Shown here: piece after piece, positions 1 to 7,300 of the stretch
Numbering within the stretch: position 1 is the stretch's first letter
Layout: each line of letters opens with the position of its first letter
NCBI GenBank assembly: GCA_002426195.1
Contig: DIOT01000048.1
Coordinates: 1-16,103 of the forward strand
Direction: 5' to 3'
Length of the DNA: 16,103 nucleotides
Origin: Bacteroidales bacterium UBA5507
GTDB taxonomy: Bacteria > Bacteroidota > Bacteroidia > Bacteroidales > Lentimicrobiaceae
Notes under the pieces: generated by a model
What the model was told of the DNA's origin: nothing
The model's database searches: none
The model's input: the letters and a program-made list of their open reading frames with translations, nothing else
Made by a program: the position numbers and the translations under genes

Positions 1-1
1 A

Positions 2-1243
2 TTTGAGCTTAGCTATGATGCATGGGGTAACCGCCGCAATCCAGCTACCTGGGCCAACTATTCAGGGAATTTTCCTGATTTTATTACCATAACTGATAAC
101 GATTTTATCACCGACAGGGGTTTTACAGGTCATGAGCACCTCGATATGTTCGGTTTGATTAACATGAGCGGCAGGGTTTACGACCCCGTTGCATCAAGGT
201 TCCTATCACCCGACAGCTTTATTCAGTCTCCTGAGCTGGCACTTAACTATAACGGGTATGTGTATTGTTTGAATAACCCGTTGATATACACGGACCCGGA
301 CGGGGAGTTCTTTACTTCACTGTTTTTAGGCCCCCTAGGTGTAATTATCGATGCTGCTTGTTGGGGTGCAGTTATTGGTGGAGCTGGTTATACTGCCAGT
401 GTTGCAATGAGTGATGGTGGTTTTAATAATTGGAATAGCGGGGACTTTTGGAAATCTGTTGGTGTTGGAGCATTATCTGGTGCTGTTACAGCTGGAATAG
501 GTTCTGCTTTTGGTACTGTTGGTAGTAATGGTATAATGGGTGAAATTGCAAGAGCTTATACTCATGGCTTTGCAAACGGAATGATTTCTGAATTTACTGG
601 TGGTGATTTTATGACTGGTTTTGCATCTGGTGGTTTAGGCTCATTAGCTGGTTCAGCATTTACATTTGGAGGAAAATTTGCCGAAAGTGCCGTTGGAACA
701 ATTGGCTTTTCTGCCTTGGCTGGTGGTGTTGGAGCTGAACTAACTGGAGGCGATTTTTGGCAGGGAGCGGCGACAGGGGCTATTGTTGGTAGTCTAAATC
801 ATATGCAACACAGAGTAGAAACGATAAAAAGTGGCATTGCTCAGTTACGAAATTTAAATGCAGAACAGATTTTGGGTGATATGACTTCAAGAATGAATGT
901 TGGAGATATTATAAGTGGTGATGAGTTGGCTCAATATAATCCAGCCTTAGATAAAGCCGGATATGCAATAAAGGGCTTGACAAGAACAGAAACAGGATTT
1001 AAAATAAAATTAACTATGCTTGGAAGAGCTGGTTTGGCTGCATCAGGGATAACTATCAGAGATGGTTCTAACTTTGCAGTTACAAGCTTAAGTTTAAATA
1101 AAACAGATAGAATTTTTAATGTTGTTAGTCCTGGCAATAAAATTTATTACGGTAAGAACTTAATAGATTTGAACTTGTATATAAATAATAACAATTACAG
1201 TATTTATAAGGATTTTAGAACATATATCCCAGTATGGAAATAA
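2..1243 (+). CDS. RHS repeat-associated core protein, C-terminal part with variable tip (probable polymorphic toxin; 5' end outside window)
   Basis: The frame is open from base 2, giving 413 residues of a larger protein; the ATG at 146 is internal. Residues about 39-101 match the RHS-associated core: RGFTGHE, then GRVYDP, RFLSPD and the closing DPDG at 98-101. In RHS proteins this core ends the beta-cocoon shell and everything after it is the exchangeable tip. Next comes a glycine-rich, weakly hydrophobic linker with three imperfect copies of a GDF[W/M] block, ending near LNH. The last ~143 residues (from base ~812) are AT-rich, lack any catalytic motif I recognise, and are the likely toxin. 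GC falls from 112/240 in bases 1-240 to 39/180 in 1081-1260, as expected for a swapped cassette. The overlapping small membrane-protein gene fits an immunity role. The RHS identity is certain; the toxin function is inferred, and an adhesin-like or non-toxic tip is possible. Confidence 0.9.
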   Translation, partial: FELSYDAWGNRRNPATWANYSGNFPDFITITDNDFITDRGFTGHEHLDMFGLINMSGRVYDPVASRFLSPDSFIQSPELALNYNGYVYCLNNPLIYTDPDGEFFTSLFLGPLGVIIDAACWGAVIGGAGYTASVAMSDGGFNNWNSGDFWKSVGVGALSGAVTAGIGSAFGTVGSNGIMGEIARAYTHGFANGMISEFTGGDFMTGFASGGLGSLAGSAFTFGGKFAESAVGTIGFSALAGGVGAELTGGDFWQGAATGAIVGSLNHMQHRVETIKSGIAQLRNLNAEQILGDMTSRMNVGDIISGDELAQYNPALDKAGYAIKGLTRTETGFKIKLTMLGRAGLAASGITIRDGSNFAVTSLSLNKTDRIFNVVSPGNKIYYGKNLIDLNLYINNNNYSIYKDFRTYIPVWK

Positions 1244-1566
1244 ACAAGAAAAATTTAATAGTTTTTTTCACATTTGCCATAACGGCAATTGTAACTTTCC
1301 TTTTAATGATGCTCATAGTAAATGAACTATTTAGAAGTAATTTGCCATATGAATCATTACAAGAGCAAATATCAACCCAATACGTATATTTTATTAAAGG
1401 GATAATAATCCATTATTTATGGTTTTTATTAATAGCTCTTCTTGGTTGGTATTATTTAAAAAGAAAACAACAGTTATTTGCGTATAGGAATGGCTTTTTA
1501 TATTCAATCTATTTTATGGGTATTTTGGGAATTTTCTATATAATAATTTTCTTCTATAAACTTTAA
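1234..1566 (+). CDS. Small three-TM membrane protein, candidate immunity protein for the RHS tip
   Basis: A 110-residue protein whose ATG lies inside the last codons of the RHS gene (10-base overlap), so the two are probably translationally coupled. Three hydrophobic stretches are visible at about residues 8-30, 53-75 and 88-108, separated by a short polar loop (31-50) and a basic loop (LKRKQQ, 75-80). There is no cleavable signal peptide, and I recognise no family. Position is the main evidence for function: genes directly after RHS tips normally encode the cognate immunity protein. An integral membrane immunity protein would suit a toxin that acts at, or must cross, the inner membrane, but that is inference. 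The very AT-rich composition matches the tip and not the RHS core. An unrelated small membrane protein is the main alternative. Confidence 0.72.
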   Translation: MEINKKNLIVFFTFAITAIVTFLLMMLIVNELFRSNLPYESLQEQISTQYVYFIKGIIIHYLWFLLIALLGWYYLKRKQQLFAYRNGFLYSIYFMGILGIFYIIIFFYKL

Positions 1567-1597
1567 CAAAAGCCGGATTGCTCCGGCTTATGTTAAA
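1562..1597. terminator. Long hairpin closing the RHS/immunity module
   Basis: Bases 1562-1577 pair with 1582-1597 around a TTGC loop: 15 pairs and one A-A mismatch (1569/1590), with a GC-rich core AGCCGGA/TCCGGCT. The left arm includes the TAA stop of the small membrane gene. No clear U-tract follows on the plus strand. Since the next gene converges from the other strand, a bidirectional terminator is the simplest reading. Confidence 0.65.
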
Positions 1598-1713
1598 GTG
1601 CAGCTAATACATTAAGTATATTCATTTTTAGATTAACCGGCACATGATAAACCCCAACCCATTTTATCCCGGTGGCCACTCTTGTGTATATAATTCCGAG
1701 TGAGATGTGGAAT

Positions 1714-2616
1714 CTATTGCTTCAGAAATTTACCACCTGCATAACGGTTGTTGTGAAATACTCTTATAAAGTAGAGTCCTGATTTGATGCCACTCAGATC
1801 TATTTTGCTCTCTTCATCCATCAGCTCCATAGTGAAAACAATCCTGCCATCCTGTGTATAAATAGAAATTCTGCTATCAATAATGTTACCTTTCAGGCCG
1901 ATTGTCAGATCATCGATTACAGGATTAAGAGAGATCCTGATATCATCAGTGAAATCAATGTTTTGCACTCCTACACCTTCTTCATAATCACAATCATAAG
2001 CAAAAGGGGGTGAGAAAAATCCAACTTCATCATCTTCATAACATCTTATTGTTGAAGGCAAGTCAAAATCTGCTCCACCGCAGGTCGTTTGAGGTAACAG
2101 GTATCCGTAGCTCCCAAACTTCTCTGAGATCTTATACGTTCCGCTGCCAAATTCTCCAAAATACCAGCCAAATTCAGTCATGCTTACTACAAGATACTTA
2201 CAAGTGATGCCATTTATTTCTTCATAACCGACGCTTTCAACATAAGCTGTTGTGATGGAATCGCAATCCAGTGTTGAATATAAAGAGCGGCCATATGTTT
2301 CCATTGTATCTCCGGCATCCAGGCTAAAATCGTACAGTAACCGGAAGCTATTGCCATCAAAGATCCACACTTTGTCGTCGTTCTTATAAGTGAAGTAAAG
2401 TTTGCTGAACTCATCATTACGTTGACACTCCTGCCTGAGGGTCTTGCAGTTGATCCCCTGAATAACCGTATCGCCAATTGATTCAACAGTTAAGTAACTG
2501 GTAGCATTACCATAGTTGTAATTGTAATCAAAATGCCACTTTGCTCCTGTCGGTGCCCAGGAGACTTGTCCCGATACTTCAATAAAAGGGAAGATGATGA
2601 AGAACAGAACAACCAA
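1714..2616 (-). CDS. Secreted protein of unknown function with T9SS type A sorting domain; 5' end probably frameshifted
   Basis: The readable frame is 300 aa from a TTG at 2616 and begins part-way through a hydrophobic signal segment ending SGQ. No ATG lies upstream in this frame before a stop. The natural start appears to be the ATG at 2636-2634, one base out of frame: adding one A to the A4 run (bases 2630-2633) would give a classic MKNN-leader signal peptide joined to this frame. The body has seven cysteines (57, 64, 118, 139, 179, 192, 209) and an internal duplication: VESIG...GINCKTL at 44-60 and VESVG...GITCKYL at 126-142. The last ~80 residues resemble a T9SS type A sorting domain (SLNPVIDDL, SGLYFIRV, GGKFLKQ), predicting export through the outer membrane and anchoring or release. 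The body resembles a recurrent Bacteroidota secreted family with no known function. The missing base may be a sequencing error or a real inactivating change. Confidence 0.8.
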   Translation of the reverse strand: MVVLFFIIFPFIEVSGQVSWAPTGAKWHFDYNYNYGNATSYLTVESIGDTVIQGINCKTLRQECQRNDEFSKLYFTYKNDDKVWIFDGNSFRLLYDFSLDAGDTMETYGRSLYSTLDCDSITTAYVESVGYEEINGITCKYLVVSMTEFGWYFGEFGSGTYKISEKFGSYGYLLPQTTCGGADFDLPSTIRCYEDDEVGFFSPPFAYDCDYEEGVGVQNIDFTDDIRISLNPVIDDLTIGLKGNIIDSRISIYTQDGRIVFTMELMDEESKIDLSGIKSGLYFIRVFHNNRYAGGKFLKQ

Positions 2617-2665
2617 TAATAAGACATTATTTTCATAAGTGTAAGGCGTTGGTCACGATTATTTT

Positions 2666-2673
2666 CAAAAATA
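2666..2673 (-). promoter_or_regulatory. Candidate -7 element for the 1714-2616 gene
   Basis: On the minus strand this reads TATTTTTG, an exact match to the Bacteroidota -7 consensus TAnnTTTG, 29 bases before the putative ATG at 2636. No TTG sits at the expected 19-21 base spacing, so only half of the promoter is supported. It would let this gene be expressed separately from its upstream neighbour. Confidence 0.35.
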
Positions 2674-2712
2674 CATTTTTTATATGTTACAGAATTATTT
2701 TCACAAGGCATT

Positions 2713-4311
2713 TTATTTGAAATGGTTGATAATGATCTTTTTTGAAGCGGTATTACCCGGTTGTCCCGTGCATTTTACCAGGTAAATTCCGTCAGGATAT
2801 AAGCGGCTGTCTATGACTGTTTTATTCTCACTTACCCTTTGCGAATGCAACAAAACGCCCATAGTGTTATACACATCTATTTGCCCGGATGAGACCGGCA
2901 ATTCAACTACAAATGCTTCATTTGAAGGATTGGGATAAATTTGAAAATCAAGCTTGTTGAAATTTTCAGCAAGTGACATAGTACTGTCGGCTATTTCAAA
3001 TAGCCAAATGCGTGTATCTGCCCCATTGACATCACATTCTATGTCACCACCATTCCAACGCCTTGAAGTCGCCCCTATAACAAATTCATTATCACTTTTA
3101 TAGAAGCTGGTCATAAAGTTATAGCCTTCGCGATTTTCGCTACCAAGGCATTTTTGCCAAAGTAACTCACCCACTGAGTTTATTTCAAACAGCCATATAT
3201 CTTCGGTTCCTTCTAAGTGATTTCCCACAACATCACCATCATTGGAATCTGTGTTTCCCACGATTACTATATTACCATTACTCATGGGATGTATGGTTTT
3301 AGGCACTTCAGACCCTGAACCGCCATAACATTTCTGCCAGCGGATATTACCGTCAAAATCAATTTTAACAAGCCATACATCTGAGGTTGGGGTTCCCGTG
3401 TGACTATAACCTATATGATATCCTGAACCGGTTAAATCTCCGTCATTACTTCGGCCATAGCAACCTAGCAAATATCCATCAGGTAATTCAACCATGGTTT
3501 CAATCCAGTCTTTACCCGAACCACCATAGCAGTTTTGCCATTGGTAATTTCCCGCTGAGTCGAGCTTAAACAAGATAGCTTCAGGATTATCCCAGGTATA
3601 TGGCTCACATTCTATATTACCTCCGGGATCTAACATGGAACTTCCACCAAGCAATACTCCTTTATCGCTGGTTTCTATCACAGAAATGCCAAAGTCAATA
3701 TTTGGTGACCCAATGGTATAGTCCCACAGCTTATTACCGTCTTTGTCAGCCTTTACAACCCACATATCGTAAGCCCCATAATACTGGGAAACATCCCCAC
3801 CCGAACCTGTAACCCATCCAAACATTAATGCACCATCGTCTGATGTAATGAATCCATCCTCAATAATGTTAGAGTGGTTATTTCCATATACCTTGTTCCA
3901 AAGCATATTTCCATCGGGGTCAAGCTTAACCAACCAATAACTGGATGTGCCGGCATAAGGGTTTTCGATTACATCTCCATCACCTGATGCCGTGGCACCA
4001 ATTACTAAAATATTACCATCCTGTGTCCAAAACATCCTTATCCCTCCATCATCAGATGATCCACCGTATTCCTTTTCACTTATAACATCTCCATTTTTTG
4101 ATAACTTAGTGATCCTAAGTTTAGTATTGATATAGTTATTCCATAGAAACAGATAACCATCATCAGTCTGTAAAATATCATAAGGAATATCTGTATCAGG
4201 TTTATCAAAGCAGGTTTGCCAATTGATCTTATTTGGCTGAGCTATGCCCTTGTTGATTGCAAATAAGAATGCAATAGCAAGAAATATCACAAACGTTAAT
4301 ATCCCTTTCAT
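2713..4311 (-). CDS. Secreted seven-repeat (propeller-like) protein with T9SS type A sorting domain
   Basis: I start at the ATG at 4311 (532 aa) because it gives a typical signal peptide, MKGILTFVIF...GIAQ. An in-frame ATG at 4362 would put 17 mostly polar residues in front, and its coding would run through a strong hairpin. The mature part contains seven repeats of about 60 residues, each beginning near W..C/Y-G-(G/S) followed by an acidic stretch, DG[N/Y], a short beta strand and D.WL.K.D..GN. The intact forms are KCYGGSG and NCYGGSG. Seven such units fit a seven-bladed beta-propeller; the pattern resembles SBBP/delta-60 style repeats. The final ~75 residues form the T9SS sorting domain (QIYPNPSNEAF ... 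GIYLVK ... SKKIIINHF). No catalytic residues are apparent; an adhesive or binding surface protein is plausible but not shown. Confidence 0.88.
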   Translation of the reverse strand: MKGILTFVIFLAIAFLFAINKGIAQPNKINWQTCFDKPDTDIPYDILQTDDGYLFLWNNYINTKLRITKLSKNGDVISEKEYGGSSDDGGIRMFWTQDGNILVIGATASGDGDVIENPYAGTSSYWLVKLDPDGNMLWNKVYGNNHSNIIEDGFITSDDGALMFGWVTGSGGDVSQYYGAYDMWVVKADKDGNKLWDYTIGSPNIDFGISVIETSDKGVLLGGSSMLDPGGNIECEPYTWDNPEAILFKLDSAGNYQWQNCYGGSGKDWIETMVELPDGYLLGCYGRSNDGDLTGSGYHIGYSHTGTPTSDVWLVKIDFDGNIRWQKCYGGSGSEVPKTIHPMSNGNIVIVGNTDSNDGDVVGNHLEGTEDIWLFEINSVGELLWQKCLGSENREGYNFMTSFYKSDNEFVIGATSRRWNGGDIECDVNGADTRIWLFEIADSTMSLAENFNKLDFQIYPNPSNEAFVVELPVSSGQIDVYNTMGVLLHSQRVSENKTVIDSRLYPDGIYLVKCTGQPGNTASKKIIINHFK

Positions 4312-4330
4312 AGTTATGTTCATTATTAAA

Positions 4331-4361
4331 TGAAGGAAGAGAGCCTTGCTCTCTTCCTTCA
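4331..4361 (-). terminator. Perfect 14-bp hairpin after the S8 protease gene
   Basis: Bases 4331-4344 pair without mismatch with 4348-4361 around a three-base loop. The hairpin begins 7 bases past the protease stop codon and ends 19 bases before the next start (4311). It probably terminates or attenuates transcription between the two genes. The following minus-strand bases are ATTTAATAAT, not a solid U-tract. It could also protect the protease mRNA 3' end. Confidence 0.65.
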
Positions 4362-4368
4362 AAGTTAC

Positions 4369-7300
4369 TTATTTTACAATAACTATTTTTCCTGAATGGG
4401 TTAATTTCTCTGCTTTAGCCGTGTAAAAATAACTTCCAGCCGGCAATGCAGCAGCATTCCAGATTATCTGTCCTTTAGTACCATTTATTATCAATTTGTC
4501 AATCAAAATACCTTTCAGGTCCCTGATTTCAATTATACCTGAAGATATGTCTTCAGGTAATGTATAATCAAATGATACCCAATCTTTAGCAGGATTTGGA
4601 TTTACAGCTACAAGGAATCCCTGATCTTCAGCAAGTTTCCGGTAATCAATTTCGTGATGCTTTAATTCCGGAGTTTCAAATTCAGGACATTTGTAATCAA
4701 ACCTGGAATCGTAAGCTGTGATCATTGATTGAGCAAAAGAACCGGCACTGCTTAATGAGTCATTTGTTATGATATTTTCTAAAGTAGCTGTTTCTTCCTC
4801 TGTTAATTCATTAAACTCCCTGTCGGAAGTCTTAACAGCAATCCATATATTAAGACATTCGTTAAATGCATTAATATCAACCAATTCTTCTCCCTGTAAA
4901 TTGTACTTAGTTGCGAGAGTCTGAGCCAAATTGGAAGCTGCTGCATAATTCATTTCATCCATGTGCGAGCTTATTATTTGCTTATCAGCCTCAATGCCAC
5001 CGAGATTCTCAAGCCAATTCCTCAGATCAGTGTAATCAACTGTTTCACTATTCAGTATCGACCTTATTATAGTGTTTGCCGATTTAGTTCTATTGCGGCT
5101 GAACTTAGTCATTTCCAATTGCAACAAGGTCTTGTAGCTAGAGCCTTCTGCAACTTGTCTTAAGATTCCAATCATGTACTCAGGCAATGGATTATCTTTC
5201 TCTTCCAGGAACCTGATAAGTTCCGTTTTCTTCAATTCATCAGGATTAGCCGCTAAGACATCAAATACGGCAATATCAGGAAATACATCTGTCTTCTGAG
5301 CCAAAAGTCTGAGAACTTCTTCCGACAAATGAGGGGATAAAGACAGCAGATCATTTTTAACAGCAAGCATATTTGAAGTAGTAGCTGAACTCACATCGTA
5401 CAACGTATTTTCTGTACTGCCTCCGTCTGTAAGCCTGTCATAAATATTTTTAACGTTTGCATAGTCAATGGAGGCCGTCGCGAAGTTGTATTCTTGCTCT
5501 AGTTTCTCCTGGTCACTTAAGATTATCTTTTCTCTTGGATCATCTGTTCCGTAATTCGAAACACATAGGTTGGAAGGTGGAGTAGAAACAAATTCTCTGG
5601 TAACATTATGTATCCACGTGGGATATTCAAAACTAGCACTACTATAGTAATATCCCACCAGATTGTCACCTCCATTGAAGAAATGCCAGATAGCATTAGG
5701 TGAGAAAGTGTTCGCTGCTGGTAGTGAAGTATTTCCCTGCATAGCTTGAATGGCATCACCTTGCATTGTATCAAGCTTCTTAACATAAAAGTCAGCGAAG
5801 TTTCCCGTGTTTTGATTGCATAAAAACTGTAATCCTGTCCAGTAATCATCTTTGTAATTAAATCCTTCGCAGTAGTTCCCGCTTGTTAAGTTGATGAACC
5901 TGTTCTTATAAATTTCATCCTCTCCATTAGTGCTTTTAGTATAAATACCCGTGTTATTTGAACTAAGAGTACTTTGGGTTTTACTGAATTCATTCTCTTC
6001 AATGGCAAAACCATTGCTTTCTTCCATGTATATTCCAAATGAGCAGAAAGGTAGCGTGGCACTTCCAACTTTGAAATTGCTGTTGACAACAATGAAATTG
6101 TCGATCCCGTTTACCTGAATACCAAAGATGTTATTCTCAAATTCTGCCCTGTTTACAAAAAAGGACCTCGATGTTCTTCCTACCGGATTAGCACTGATAG
6201 CATATCTGAAACCTGCAAACTTACACCTGTCATATACTGTACAGGGTACTGTTGAACTCGTACAAAAAGCATTTACTGTGAATCCTGCATTGTAGGCTGC
6301 TATGGCATGATTATAACTATTAACATTCGGAGCTCCCGAAGAAAGACTGAAGTCGCAACCTAAAAATTGAGGACCTCTGACATTGGCCAGGTCAACATGT
6401 TTAAAAAATTCATAATCCCCAAAGTAGTCATCGTTAACTTCAAAAACACAGTTTTTTATGATTGCAATATAGCCCATCTCACTGCCATTAACGGGATGGA
6501 AATTTCTGTAAGACAGAGCACGAATGGATTCACGGTTGTTGATAAAGCTTGAATTCGCAGCTATCACTATTCCCCCTGTTTTAGAATAATCTCCCGGTTT
6601 CCATAAATTAACAGCATTTCTTGCATTGCTGATTGTTGCATTACTAATGCTAACATATCCTTGGTAGTATTGATTATTTCCATACACGAACTGATGCTGA
6701 GAACTATTGCCCCATACTTCAATACCTTCCCATGACCGTTGGCAATAGCTTGAAATTGTCGATCCATTTATGTAAAGCTTAGCCCCTGGCTTTACGATTA
6801 TTTTCGTCTCCGGGTACATCTTAACATAACAGTTTGAAATTCTTAGTATGCCTCCACTTTCTACAGTAATGTTGCCTGATTGATTTAAATCGTAGTCAAT
6901 TGTAACATCCATACCGGAATTTATAGTCATATGGTCGTGAGCCATTGCCAGGGAAACCGCTGTATATGCATTTACCAAACCATATCCCATTTCACGCGAA
7001 TGTCCAGGATTATCAGGATTCCAATTATAGTTATAACCCCCAATCTGTTCACAACTTTGCTTTAATATGTCTCTTACCTCTTGTTTCGTCAGGCATGGGT
7101 TTACAGAAAGCATCAATGCAACTACTCCTGTAGCCATAGCACAAGAAATGGAAGTTCCAGTACCACGAAAAGTTGTAAAACTATCAGGATATTGAACTAC
7201 TTCAATCTGACTCCCGGGGAAAGTTATTTCTGTTTCTGCACCTTTATTAGATCCGACTCCATGTTCCCAAAACAGATCATCATCACTATTGCTGGCCGAA

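Noticed and set aside
1598..1713. Possible gene remnant on the minus strand (reads ...GIKWVGVYHVPVN...)
   Set aside because: A short open stretch with no start codon and no family I can confirm. It could be the decayed end of a lost gene, but the sequence does not show this.
2490..2711. 73-codon minus-strand frame overlapping the start of the 1714-2616 gene
   Set aside because: Only its MKIMSYYW start matters, as the displaced start of the T9SS gene; the rest is an out-of-frame read of that gene.
4312..4362. Upstream ATG for the propeller T9SS gene
   Set aside because: It lies at the base of the strong hairpin and would bury the signal peptide behind 17 extra residues; ATG at 4311 starts a clean signal peptide.
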